A stretch of 64,000 nucleotides of DNA from Marinifilaceae bacterium (GTDB lineage Bacteria; Bacteroidota; Bacteroidia; Bacteroidales; Marinifilaceae): the NCBI GenBank assembly GCA_016936255.1, contig JAFGYE010000026.1, positions 1 to 64,000 on the forward strand, given 5' to 3'. A model generated the notes under the pieces. The model made no database searches, was not told the DNA's origin, and saw only the letters and a list, made by a program, of their open reading frames with translations. Positions 16,889 to 26,429 of this stretch are shown here, one piece after another. The translations under genes and the position numbers were made by a program. How positions within the stretch are numbered: position 1 is the stretch's first letter; every line of letters starts with the position of its first letter.

Positions 16889-18247
16889 TTAAAATTGCAA
16901 TCTGAACAGAGTTTGTGTATTCGGTACCGATTTAAAAGATATCGTACCTCCATGAAGCCTCATTAACTGTCTTGAAAGACTTAAGCCTATTCCTGAACCA
17001 TTCTTTTTTGTGGTGAAAAAAGGGACAAAAACCTCTTCCTGAAGATCTTTTTCAATTCCACATCCATTATCTTCTACTTCAATAAAAACTCTTGCTTCAT
17101 CATTCCTTCCTATACGAAGAATTATCTTTTTATCTTGGATTCCTTGAAATGCCTGAATAGAATTTGTCAGCAAATTGATAATAATCTGATCCAATAAAAC
17201 AGGATCTACATCCAAATCAACTTTTTCCTCCTTACAAATTAGAAGGAAATTAATGCCGGAATTTTTAAATTTTTCTGAAAACAAATTGGAAATTTTCACG
17301 ATCCGCTCCAATAAATTAATACATAGAATATTTGATTTAGGAATTATTGCAATGTCTCTAAATCGAAGCACAAAATCCAGCATCCCCTTAATTCGTTCAT
17401 CAATAATTTCAAGTCCGCTAACGGTATCGTTTATCAGTTCTGCATCAACTTCTTTAATCGAAATTGGCTCATTTGTGTGTTCATCTCGATAATAATCAAT
17501 CAGGGTCGAAAGAGATGAATTCACAGGACTGATAGAATTCATGATCTCATGGGTCAGAACCCTGATCAGTTTTTGCCAGGACTGCAATTCCTTATCATCC
17601 AGCTCATTTTTAATATTTTGAAACGATACAAGCGTTACGTTTTCGTCAGACATCTTTAATTTAGTTGCTTTTACCGAAAGCTGAATCGTTTCATGGTTTC
17701 GATAAAGGGAAATCAGCTTCTGTTCAGATGGCAGTAGTTCTGTAATCAAACTGGAAATACCATCTTGAATTCTATCCAAATGCTGTATATGGAACAGGTT
17801 TGGCTTATTGAATATTTCTTGTGCAGCGCTATTAAATAACAATACTCTCCCTTTACTGTTGAAAGAAATCAATCCAATTCCAACATGTTCAACCAACGCT
17901 TTGAAATATTGATTTCTATTTTCATTCTCAATTTTAATATTTTGTATGCTTTTATTAATCAGATCGAATTGAGTGAATAATTGATTATATCCTAAATTTG
18001 ATTTCCTGTTTTGAAATTTAATACTGGTATCATCATTTCGAATTGCTTTAAAAAAGTTTTCCAAATCCTGATTTACAGCATTTAACTTTCGGATAAAGAA
18101 ATAAATCTGAATACTTAAAATGATAAGTAAATTCGCAATTACAAGTATATCTTTATAGTACACCCAAGCCAAAGCCAAAAAGACACAGTTGACTAATAAA
18201 GCAAATACCCGAACAATTACTACTATCGTTAATTTGGGATAAATCAT
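16889..18247 (-). CDS. NtrY/NtrB-like sensor histidine kinase
   Basis: The 452-aa kinase has two N-terminal membrane helices (about 5-29 and 33-53) with almost no outside loop, so it likely senses in the membrane or cytoplasm. A PAS-like domain (about 110-215) precedes the HisKA helix with H233 in LTHEIMNS. The ATPase domain ends with GSGIGLSLSRQLMRLHGG. It lies 10 bases after the sigma-54 activator gene on the same strand and is surely its cognate kinase. In Bacteroidota such pairs usually control neighbouring ABC permease genes responding to envelope or peptide stress (family knowledge, by analogy). Confidence 0.92.
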   Translation of the reverse strand: MIYPKLTIVVIVRVFALLVNCVFLALAWVYYKDILVIANLLIILSIQIYFFIRKLNAVNQDLENFFKAIRNDDTSIKFQNRKSNLGYNQLFTQFDLINKSIQNIKIENENRNQYFKALVEHVGIGLISFNSKGRVLLFNSAAQEIFNKPNLFHIQHLDRIQDGISSLITELLPSEQKLISLYRNHETIQLSVKATKLKMSDENVTLVSFQNIKNELDDKELQSWQKLIRVLTHEIMNSISPVNSSLSTLIDYYRDEHTNEPISIKEVDAELINDTVSGLEIIDERIKGMLDFVLRFRDIAIIPKSNILCINLLERIVKISNLFSEKFKNSGINFLLICKEEKVDLDVDPVLLDQIIINLLTNSIQAFQGIQDKKIILRIGRNDEARVFIEVEDNGCGIEKDLQEEVFVPFFTTKKNGSGIGLSLSRQLMRLHGGTISFKSVPNTQTLFRLQF

Positions 18248-18257
18248 ATTTTAGATT

Positions 18258-19631
18258 TTAAGAAATATTGTATTTCTCAATTTTACGATACAATGTCTGC
18301 CGACCAATATTCAATTCTTTAGCGACATTACTAATATTTCCACGATTTCTTTTTATTGAATTTGCAATGATCATTCTTTCAGCTTCGTTCAAACTTATAG
18401 GACTTTCTCCTAAATCAAAACTTGGATTTTGTGTTTCCAAAAGAAAATCTTCCGGACTCAATTCCTGCTTATCACTTAAAATAACAGCCCGTTCCATGCA
18501 ATGCCGGAGTTCACGAATATTTCCCGGCCACAAATAGTTTCGTAATTTATCTTTCGTTTCAGGTCTTAACTTCAAGTCTGCTTTTCCATACTTCTCAGCG
18601 TAACGCTTTAAAAAATGTTCCGCAATTTTAATAATATCATCACCTCGGTTCCGAAGAGGTGGCAACTCAATTTGTATGGTATTGATACGATACAACAAAT
18701 CTTCTCTGAAATTGCCTGCAATTACCATTTCCTGAACATTTTTATTGGTTGCACAAATCAGGCGAATATCAATATCATCTTCCCGGTTTGACCCTAAAGG
18801 TGTTACCTTTCTATTTTGCAAAGTCGCTAATAACTTCGCCTGCATAGCTGGTGATAAATTTCCTATTTCATCTAAAAACAGACTTCCACCTGAGGCAGAT
18901 TGAAAACGTCCTTGTCGATTTTCCTTTGCATCGGTAAAAGCACCTTTTACATGACCAAACATTTCACTCTCAAAGATTGATTCACTTAAAGAGCCCAAAT
19001 CTACCCCCATAAAAATTTCATTTCTTCGTGCAGACATCAAATGAAGTTCTCGGGCAACCAACTCTTTTCCGGTTCCATTTTCGCCAAGAATTAGAACATC
19101 AGCATCTGTATTTGCAACCTTCCTAATTGTTTCAAAAATAGGTTTCATAGCTTCCGAATCACCAATAATTTCCTCGAAACTCTGATTTAAATCTTGTGCC
19201 AGGAACTGTTTTTGATTTTCTAAACTGTGAACTTTTTGTCTTGTTTGATGCAATTCTACACCGCTCTTAAGTGTTGCAAATAGTTTTTTATTATCCCAAG
19301 GTTTCAGAATAAAATCTGTAGCTCCGTCTTTCATTGCATTCACGGCCAGATTAACTTCGGCATAAGCCGTAAAAAGTATTACTACCAAAGTCGAATCAAT
19401 CTTCAATATTTCCTTCAACCAAAACAAACCTTCATTCCCATTGTTAATACCTGTTGAAAAATTCATATCAAGAAGAACAACATCAAATTGATTGTTAAAA
19501 AGCAGATTGGGAATTCGATTGGGATTACTGCAAACAATCACTTCATCGAATTTACGCTTCAAAAACAATTGAAGAGAATCCAATACGCTCTTATTATCAT
19601 CAACAATTAATACAGTACCGGCTTTTTTCAT
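18258..19631 (-). CDS. Sigma-54-dependent response regulator (NtrC family)
   Basis: This 457-aa activator has a receiver domain with phospho-acceptor D55 and a sigma-54 AAA+ domain with Walker A GENGTGKE (183-190). The sigma-54 contact loop GAFTDA is at about 230-235 and Walker B LFLDEIG at 251-257. A Fis-type helix-turn-helix ends the protein (NISNVAKELNIGRQTLYRKI). All catalytic parts are intact. It is first in the two-gene operon with the kinase and is transcribed away from the ABC genes at 19857-22948. It needs an RpoN elsewhere in the genome. Confidence 0.95.
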   Translation of the reverse strand: MKKAGTVLIVDDNKSVLDSLQLFLKRKFDEVIVCSNPNRIPNLLFNNQFDVVLLDMNFSTGINNGNEGLFWLKEILKIDSTLVVILFTAYAEVNLAVNAMKDGATDFILKPWDNKKLFATLKSGVELHQTRQKVHSLENQKQFLAQDLNQSFEEIIGDSEAMKPIFETIRKVANTDADVLILGENGTGKELVARELHLMSARRNEIFMGVDLGSLSESIFESEMFGHVKGAFTDAKENRQGRFQSASGGSLFLDEIGNLSPAMQAKLLATLQNRKVTPLGSNREDDIDIRLICATNKNVQEMVIAGNFREDLLYRINTIQIELPPLRNRGDDIIKIAEHFLKRYAEKYGKADLKLRPETKDKLRNYLWPGNIRELRHCMERAVILSDKQELSPEDFLLETQNPSFDLGESPISLNEAERMIIANSIKRNRGNISNVAKELNIGRQTLYRKIEKYNIS

Positions 19632-19856
19632 TTTTTAAGTTGATTTACTCTTTCATAATTATAGATTTAAAAGTAAATCAAATTGATCAACTAAAAAACC
19701 AATTGTTCCATTCTGATACACCTTTTGGATGATTCTGTGACAATCCAATACCTTAGCCACCATCAAGAACAGACATAAACAACTCATTATATGACAACTA
19801 TTCGTATTGGCATGAAAATAGTTTCTGGCATCAATAATTATAAAAAACTCAACGTC

Positions 19857-20570
19857 ATGATAAAAACTGAAAATCTTTGTAAAACATTCAGAACTGAAGA
19901 GGTAGAAACTTCGGCTCTTTCAAATGTGAATTTAGAAATTAAAAAAGGTGAATTTGTTGCTATAATGGGTCCTTCAGGATGTGGAAAATCAACATTATTA
20001 AATATTATCGGATTACTGGACAATCCAAGCCGCGGTAATTTCAAATTCATAGAGAATGAAGTTTCGCAGTACTCAGAAAAACAAAGAACAAAACTGAGGA
20101 AAGAAAATATTGGATTTGTTTTTCAAAGTTTTAATTTAATTGATGAATTGAGTGTTTATGAAAATGTTGAACTTCCGTTGATCTATCAAAAAGTACCTAT
20201 AACTGAGAGGAAAAGAAAAGTAAATGATGTTTTAAAAAGAGTTCAAATAGAAAATAGAAGTAAGCATTTTCCTCAACAATTATCTGGTGGACAACAGCAA
20301 AGAGTTGCCATCGCCAGAGCTGTTGTTGCCAATCCTCATTTGATTTTAGCTGATGAACCAACAGGGAATCTTGATTCTGCTAACGGAAATGAAGTTATGA
20401 ACCTGCTTTCACAGCTTAATGATGAAGGAACTACAATTGTGATGGTTACTCACTCAAGCTCCGATGCAGAAAGAGCAAGCAGGGTAATTCAACTATTTGA
20501 CGGACAGATTGTAAGTGAAAACAAGAAATCCAGAATAGCAAAGCCTTCCAATGCCGTTTCCTTTTTATAA
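19857..20570 (+). CDS. ABC transporter ATP-binding protein (MacB/LolD type)
   Basis: The 237-aa ATPase has Walker A GPSGCGKST, Q-loop FVFQSFNLI, signature LSGGQQQR and Walker B LILADEPTGNLDSA with the H-loop in VTHSSS. I start at ATG 19857 (MIKTENLCKTF) as in homologues; an upstream in-frame ATG at 19791 would add 22 residues without family similarity. It belongs to the MacB/LolD group, which drives mechanotransmission or lipoprotein and peptide export, not import. It pairs with the permease 32 bases downstream and is divergent from the sigma-54 activator, its likely regulator. Confidence 0.93.
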   Translation: MIKTENLCKTFRTEEVETSALSNVNLEIKKGEFVAIMGPSGCGKSTLLNIIGLLDNPSRGNFKFIENEVSQYSEKQRTKLRKENIGFVFQSFNLIDELSVYENVELPLIYQKVPITERKRKVNDVLKRVQIENRSKHFPQQLSGGQQQRVAIARAVVANPHLILADEPTGNLDSANGNEVMNLLSQLNDEGTTIVMVTHSSSDAERASRVIQLFDGQIVSENKKSRIAKPSNAVSFL

Positions 20571-20602
20571 TTTAGACAATTAAAAATATTAACACCCTTA
20601 TC

Positions 20603-22948
20603 ATGTTTTTCAATAATCTTAAAATTGCGTACCGAAATTTAATCCGAAACAAAGGATACAGTTTTATTAATATATCGGGACTTGCCATCGGAATGGCTTG
20701 TACAATACTACTCTTACTATGGGTAAACCATGAATTGAATTTTAATAATTTCCATAAAGATGTTGACAAGGTTTATCAGGTCGCTAACTTCCAAACCTGG
20801 AATGGCAGGAAAAATGCAATGCCAAATTTACCTACTCCATTGATCGATGCAATCAAAGAAAAATATCCTGAAATAGAATATGCTACTCATTATAATGCTT
20901 GGGGAGAAAATTTATTAGTAGAATATAATGGTAAAAAGCAATACGAAAATATTAAAAGTGCTGACCCGGATTTCTTCAAGATATTTAATTTTCCATTGAT
21001 TCACGGGAATATGGAAACCTGCTTGAACGATATCAATTCGCTAATAATTTCAGAAAAAGCCGCAAAACGTATATTTGGAGAGGAAAATCCAATTGGTAAA
21101 ATCGTAAAGGTCGATAATAGACAACCATTGATAATTACAGCTGTAGCTAAAAATGCACCAAGTAATTCCAGCATAAAGTTTGATTTCCTGACTCCTTTTG
21201 ACATGATAAAAAAACAGAATCCCTATTCGGATAATTGGAATTCACACAACTACTTTGGCTATGCTAAAATCGCTAAGAATACTAATATTACCTCTCTTAA
21301 TGAAAGATTAGACCAATTTTATATTGATCATGTCGACAAGGAAAGTGAAAAATATGCATTTTTATTTCCAATCACCAAAGTGCATTTGTATAATCTGGAT
21401 GGCAATCCAACCAAAATAACACAAGTAAAAATGTTTTTCATGATTGCCATTTTCATCCTCATCATTGCCTGTTTCAACTTTATGAATCTTTCAACAGCCC
21501 GAGCGGCAAAAAGAGCCAAAGAAATTGGCTTAAAAAAAGCAATTGGGGCTACCTACTCACAATTAATGAAACAGTTTATGGGTGAATCCTTACTAATCAC
21601 AATTGTAGCTGCAAATTTTGCAATTATATTATCTCATTTATTTTTACCACAATTCAATTTATTAATGAGCAGGCAGTTGATTATAGATTATTCATCGCTT
21701 GAATTTTGGTTAATTATTTTTGCAGTAACTATTTTCACAGGATTAATCGCAGGTGCCTATCCGGCATTTTACTTGTCTTCCGTCAACCCAATTATAGTAT
21801 TAAAAGGAACCTTCTCGAGTGGCAAAGGCAGTAATCGATTCAGAAGAACATTGGTGGTCATCCAGTTTATTTTAGCATCATCCCTATTAATCTGCACCTT
21901 AGCCATTGTGCTTCAAACCAGATACCTTGCTAATATGGATATCGGGTTAAATAAAGACAATGTTATTTCAGTGAATGTGAATCAACAAATGAGGGACAAA
22001 ATAGAAAGTATCAAAAGTGAATTGCTAAACAGTTCTCTTGTCGAAGATGTGTCTTACAGTTCACATATTCCATACACGGTTTTTTCTAATGGCTGGGGCG
22101 AAAACTGGGAAGGTAAAGATCCTGACTTTAAACCTTTAATTACCTATCCGTATGTTGATGTTAACTTCTTCGATGTTTTTAAAATCAAATTTATTGAAGG
22201 AAGAGCTTTTAATAGAGATAATCCTACAGCAGATTCAAGCTGCGTAATCATAAATGAAAAATTAGCCAAAATAATTTCTAAAGAATCTGTTTTAGATAAA
22301 ATAATTCATTCAAACGACGAAAATTTAAGAATAATTGGTGTTGTAAAAAATTATCATTGTACACCAAACACCCGAAAATTACAACCGTTCATGCTTCGTT
22401 TATGCAGCGATCCAAATTATTTATTTGTAAGATATGCCGAAGGCAATTCGATGAAAGCAGTGCGGGAAATTGAAAATATCTGTTCAAAATACAATCCTGA
22501 TTTTCCACTAATCTATCAATTCATGGATGATCATTACGACAACATTTATGAAAGCGACAGGGCTACAGTTGGCACCTTACTTTATGCCTCCATTTTAGCC
22601 ATTATTGTATCCTGTTTAGGACTATTTGGCATGGCTTCATTTAATGCTGAAGAACGCACAAAAGAAATTGGAGTGCGCAAAGTATTAGGAGCTTCAATGC
22701 ATCAACTGATTATGATCTTCAGTAAAGATTTCAGCAAATGGATTGTAATAGCCTCATTAATTTCATGGCCAATTACTTATTTTACTATAGAACAGTGGTT
22801 TGACAACTACCCATTCAGAATTGATTTTCCGTTCTGGTTATTTTTAGCCGTATTTATACTGTTATTAATAATAGCCATTGTTACAGTTGCTTATCAAAGC
22901 TGGAAATCGGCTACACAAAACCCGATTAAAAGTTTAAAATATGAGTAG
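20603..22948 (+). CDS. ABC transporter permease, FtsX/MacB_PCD duplicated type
   Basis: This 781-aa permease is the long Bacteroidota form with two FtsX-like halves. The first helix (residues about 20-40, after NLIRNKGYSFINISGLAIGMA) is followed by an outside MacB periplasmic core domain. Three helices (around 275-385) carry the AKEIGLKKAIGAT coupling motif, and a second periplasmic domain is followed by three C-terminal helices with RTKEIGVRKVLGAS. The two coupling motifs contact the ATPase encoded just upstream. Members act as mechanotransmitters or peptide exporters; the substrate here is unknown. It ends 29 bases before the convergent kinase gene. Confidence 0.93.
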   Translation: MFFNNLKIAYRNLIRNKGYSFINISGLAIGMACTILLLLWVNHELNFNNFHKDVDKVYQVANFQTWNGRKNAMPNLPTPLIDAIKEKYPEIEYATHYNAWGENLLVEYNGKKQYENIKSADPDFFKIFNFPLIHGNMETCLNDINSLIISEKAAKRIFGEENPIGKIVKVDNRQPLIITAVAKNAPSNSSIKFDFLTPFDMIKKQNPYSDNWNSHNYFGYAKIAKNTNITSLNERLDQFYIDHVDKESEKYAFLFPITKVHLYNLDGNPTKITQVKMFFMIAIFILIIACFNFMNLSTARAAKRAKEIGLKKAIGATYSQLMKQFMGESLLITIVAANFAIILSHLFLPQFNLLMSRQLIIDYSSLEFWLIIFAVTIFTGLIAGAYPAFYLSSVNPIIVLKGTFSSGKGSNRFRRTLVVIQFILASSLLICTLAIVLQTRYLANMDIGLNKDNVISVNVNQQMRDKIESIKSELLNSSLVEDVSYSSHIPYTVFSNGWGENWEGKDPDFKPLITYPYVDVNFFDVFKIKFIEGRAFNRDNPTADSSCVIINEKLAKIISKESVLDKIIHSNDENLRIIGVVKNYHCTPNTRKLQPFMLRLCSDPNYLFVRYAEGNSMKAVREIENICSKYNPDFPLIYQFMDDHYDNIYESDRATVGTLLYASILAIIVSCLGLFGMASFNAEERTKEIGVRKVLGASMHQLIMIFSKDFSKWIVIASLISWPITYFTIEQWFDNYPFRIDFPFWLFLAVFILLLIIAIVTVAYQSWKSATQNPIKSLKYE

Positions 22949-22977
22949 ACTACGAATCTTCGTATCTCTCACCAATA

Positions 22978-24087
22978 TCATTTTAAAGAACATGCCTCTT
23001 CCAATCGAACCTTTTCAGACTGAATTGATTCGGGAAGAGGTATTTCTATTTGAATACAAGTGCCTTTGCCTTCCTCCGAATCCAATACTATTTTTCCATT
23101 CAACAAATCAACAAATTCTTTAACTAAATGCAATCCTAGTCCCAAACCTCCATATTTTCTAGAATTTGAACTATCAACCTGCCAAAAGGGTTCGAACACA
23201 TATTTTATGTGCTTTTCAGAAATCCCAATACCGGTATCTTTTACAAAAAGTATCATCGATGTATTCTTTTTAATTGTAAAACCGAAATTAATTTTTCCTT
23301 TTTCTGTAAACTTCAATGCATTATCTAAAAGTCGCTCCAGAATTCGTTCTATTTTACTTTTATCCGTATAAACTTCAACATCTTGCAAATCATAATCATA
23401 GTCAATATTAATGAATACAGATTTTTTTTGAAATTTATACTTCTCCAGAATTTCACTAAACAGGGAAACTATAGACAAATGTGAATAATTTAGATTTATT
23501 GCCCCTGTTCTTAAAGCAATAAGATCCAAAAGCGCTAAACATTTTTTCTGCATTTCTTTTCCTGATTTGAAAATATAACCTGAGAAATTTTTTACCTCTG
23601 CTTCGCTGTAATTAATTTCTTGAAGCAATTGTGAAAAACCTATCACCGAATTAAGAGGTGTAAATATTTCGTGACTTAGGCAAGAAAGGAGGTTTCTATT
23701 TAAATTTTCACTGCAATTTTGATCCCGAAAAGAAAGCATCCGACTTTGATCAAAAACTGAATCTACCAATTCAATCTTTAAATTCATATAATTATCATCT
23801 TCATTAAAAATTTTAAGATGAAGGTGAATTAAATTTTTACGGAATAAAACAAATTTAGTCCCACAATTACTCTGCTTTTTTAAAAGGCTTCTTATTCCAA
23901 ATAATTGCTCTTTATTCTCATTGATCAACACATAATCAATACCTTGTTCTTTCACTATATTTAGGACTTTATCAACAAATTTTTCTTCAATTACTTCAAG
24001 AGAAAAAGCATGCATTACCGAAGATAAAATTTTTCGTTCAGTGGTATCAATACAGAACAATAATGCTTTTTTTTTAATTTTATCCAT
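22978..24087 (-). CDS. Orphan soluble histidine kinase with receiver-like N-terminus
   Basis: The 369-aa kinase has HisKA with H139 in CLSHEIFTPLNS and an ATPase domain with NALKFTEKG and the GGLGLGLHLVKEF G2 box. There are no membrane helices. The first 90 residues alternate hydrophobic strands and helices like a receiver, but where the aspartate is expected the sequence reads DYVLINENK, so it may be a pseudo-receiver (tentative). It has no receiver domain of its own and no adjacent partner on its strand. The divergent LytTR protein about 480 bases away is a possible but unproven partner. Confidence 0.85.
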   Translation of the reverse strand: MDKIKKKALLFCIDTTERKILSSVMHAFSLEVIEEKFVDKVLNIVKEQGIDYVLINENKEQLFGIRSLLKKQSNCGTKFVLFRKNLIHLHLKIFNEDDNYMNLKIELVDSVFDQSRMLSFRDQNCSENLNRNLLSCLSHEIFTPLNSVIGFSQLLQEINYSEAEVKNFSGYIFKSGKEMQKKCLALLDLIALRTGAINLNYSHLSIVSLFSEILEKYKFQKKSVFINIDYDYDLQDVEVYTDKSKIERILERLLDNALKFTEKGKINFGFTIKKNTSMILFVKDTGIGISEKHIKYVFEPFWQVDSSNSRKYGGLGLGLHLVKEFVDLLNGKIVLDSEEGKGTCIQIEIPLPESIQSEKVRLEEACSLK

Positions 24088-24563
24088 TATTGCATTTGAA
24101 TTTAAGTGCTTTCATTTAACAGTTTATTTAATTAATCATATTTAAATTCCGAAACAAAAATGTCATCTTAAATTTACAGTTCCAAACATAAAAAAGAATA
24201 AATAGCTTAAGCAATCATTAAACAAAAAACAATCCTTACTACCGACTGTTGACAATATTCATCCTCATGACAGACCACCAATTATATTTTAAACAAAATT
24301 AAATTACCACTTTTCAATCTAACTTATCAACTCAGAACTAATTCTCTAAGACAAACGAACACTTATCAATATTAAACAGCAATTCATCTACTAATTAAAA
24401 CCATTCGTTAAAATTCATCATTCCAATTCTCTATATTTGCCGGTTATTATCCAAGCAATACATAATTATTGGAGTCAAAAATAAAAATAAGCTCAATAAA
24501 TTTGTCCAAATACACCAAAAACATATTATTAATCTCCATATCAAACACTTTTCTTGATATGAA
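24088..24563. other. Divergent intergenic region, 476 bases
   Basis: No coding region is evident here. The AT-rich region separates a minus-strand kinase gene from a plus-strand LytTR gene. It holds one -7 match for each: CAAAATTA at 24294-24301 (TAATTTTG on the minus strand) and TATATTTG at 24432-24439 on the plus strand. Neither has a clear -33 box. Confidence 0.5.
24432..24439 (+). promoter_or_regulatory. Candidate -7 element of the LytTR gene
   Basis: TATATTTG is a full match to TAnnTTTG, followed 124 bases later by the first possible start codon of the LytTR gene. No -33 element is clear. Confidence 0.35.
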
Positions 24564-25118
24564 ATGAGTTTCTATTATAGAGCCCAGTTAAGCAATGAGA
24601 CAAACAAACACATAAAGATAAATATGACTTGTAAAAGAAAATGCAAAATGGAACTATCAGGAAAAGAAGATCAAATTGAGTATAAAATGAAAATAGAAGT
24701 AGTCCCCTTTCAATTTATATCTACCAACACCTGGCAAAATTTAAATAAAACGTTAAATCAAACCGCTAAACATATACAAATTCAAAAAGGAAATGAAACA
24801 GTAATAATCAACAATGATACAATTGCATTTATGTATATCGAATGCAAAATTGTTTCACTAATGAATTTTTCAGGAAACAATTTTATACTAACGGAATCTC
24901 TTAATTATTATGAAGAATTACTTGAAGACAGTTTTTTTAGAGTCAACCGCCAATACATCATCAACAGAAACAATATTAAAAACATAATTTCATCAAAAGG
25001 CAAAGTTTTAGTAGAATTACTAATCCCCAAAGACAAGCTAATTACAGTTACCTGTAATAAAGAAAGAGAATTTTACAAATGGATTAAAAATACCCCAATT
25101 TCTCTTGAACAACTATAA
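24564..25118 (+). CDS. LytTR-domain DNA-binding protein without receiver domain
   Basis: The C-terminal part (about residues 85-175) is a LytTR domain, recognised by the ordered pattern YIEC, SLNYYEELLEDSFFRVNRQYIINRNNI and the closing strand region. LytTR proteins bind direct-repeat DNA. The N-terminal part is not a receiver and carries no membrane helix, so control by phosphorylation is unlikely; a partner protein or ligand could act instead (inference). The start is uncertain: ATG 24564 gives 184 aa, but in-frame ATGs at 24624 and 24648 would give shorter proteins that still hold the domain. Its target genes are unknown. Confidence 0.8.
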   Translation: MSFYYRAQLSNETNKHIKINMTCKRKCKMELSGKEDQIEYKMKIEVVPFQFISTNTWQNLNKTLNQTAKHIQIQKGNETVIINNDTIAFMYIECKIVSLMNFSGNNFILTESLNYYEELLEDSFFRVNRQYIINRNNIKNIISSKGKVLVELLIPKDKLITVTCNKEREFYKWIKNTPISLEQL

Positions 25119-25195
25119 ACCGAAACAATTCATATTTCACATTACAAGTAAACACATTTTAAGGGATAGAAACATTTCCCCACAAATAAGGAGGA

Positions 25196-26242
25196 TTAAT
25201 TTTGCATCAACATCGCTTCAAAATTATTTACCAACTGGTCAAAATCCGAATAAACTTCCTTTGCATGTTTTATAGTTTGAATTTTTATAAACTCTTTCAA
25301 TTTTTGCTTTCCTCCTTTATTGATTAAGAATTCAATAAAAGCCGCTCCTACCGGATAGCTCAAATCTCTTTCATACTTGGTAGGTTCTTCCCACAACTGC
25401 AACAATGAAAATTTATCCTTTGGAACTCTAAGTCGTGCAATTTTCAATAAATTCTGATCCATTTGATCAAAATACATTCCCAAACCTTCCTTGATCAACA
25501 TGGTCTTGAACTTTGGTTGTACTGCCATCTGACAAAGCATATGGCAAAGTTCGTAATCATTCGACTCATTGTATAGCACATTCACGATACGAAGATCCGA
25601 ATTTGAGAATCCAAGAGGACGACTAAACTTTCTAAATGCCTCATTTCTATCGCTCCACACAAAAAAGTCTACTTTTTTAATTGGTTCAGCATCGAGAGTT
25701 TCTGCAATTCTTTTATAGTTAAGATCGTTTCTTGCAATAAATTCACCAACATTCTCCAATTTATTTTTATCCTGAAAATGAAACCGAATATTCTCCGATT
25801 CTACCACTTCCCATGCTTTATAATAAATTCCTGTTTGAAACAAGCTCAAATATTTATCCGCATAATTGGCAGCCTCTTTTGATTTTCTGTCATTCTGACA
25901 TTCCTTTAATAGTTTTACAGCTCTTTGCTCTTCACCATTTATAAAATAACATTTTGCCAAATAAGCCTTACTAATCTCTTTTACATCACCCGATACAGTT
26001 GCCGATGTGATCGTTTTTTCCAAATACGGGATTGCGATTGTGAATTGCCTGGAATCAGTGTAGGCTCGACCTAAAATAGAATTTAAATCCGAATCTACTG
26101 AATTTCCCTGCAACATAGACTGAGCTTTCTCAATTACCTGATCGTATTTTTCTTTCGAGAATAATTTTTTCAACTCCTTATTTTGACTCATTGAGCTAAT
26201 ATGGAAAATGATCAGCAGTAGTGTAACAAGTATTCTATTCAT
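25196..26242 (-). CDS. Secreted TPR protein with degenerate gluzincin-like domain
   Basis: The 348-aa product has a signal peptide (MNRILVTLLLIIFHISSMSQ). I start at ATG 26242, since the in-frame ATG nine codons upstream would spoil that signal. Residues about 25-145 look like TPR helix pairs. The rest resembles the peptidase-MA-like gluzincin fold, but the zinc motif HExxH reads Y230-E-L-C-H234. The downstream glutamate motif is kept (E252-G-L). The missing first histidine suggests loss or change of catalysis. It is probably periplasmic. The family call rests on these motifs and is moderate. Confidence 0.65.
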   Translation of the reverse strand: MNRILVTLLLIIFHISSMSQNKELKKLFSKEKYDQVIEKAQSMLQGNSVDSDLNSILGRAYTDSRQFTIAIPYLEKTITSATVSGDVKEISKAYLAKCYFINGEEQRAVKLLKECQNDRKSKEAANYADKYLSLFQTGIYYKAWEVVESENIRFHFQDKNKLENVGEFIARNDLNYKRIAETLDAEPIKKVDFFVWSDRNEAFRKFSRPLGFSNSDLRIVNVLYNESNDYELCHMLCQMAVQPKFKTMLIKEGLGMYFDQMDQNLLKIARLRVPKDKFSLLQLWEEPTKYERDLSYPVGAAFIEFLINKGGKQKLKEFIKIQTIKHAKEVYSDFDQLVNNFEAMLMQN

Positions 26243-26291
26243 GGTATAAATAAGATTTAGAGCAGGCAATTTAAAGGAATAAATTGATTAA

Positions 26292-26299
26292 CAAAATTA
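26292..26299 (-). promoter_or_regulatory. Candidate -7 element of the TPR/gluzincin-like gene
   Basis: The minus strand reads TAATTTTG, a full TAnnTTTG match, about 50 bases upstream of ATG 26242. It would give a short leader of about 44 bases. No -33 box is evident. Confidence 0.35.
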
Positions 26300-26429
26300 G
26301 CATTTAAAGAACTTTATCGATTATTCAATTATCGTTCCACAACTTGCTTATAGAAACGAACCAAATAAAAAAGTTCATTTCAAAGGCATTTTGAACCTTC
26401 TTAATGAACTTTTATTTGCTAATTACCTT

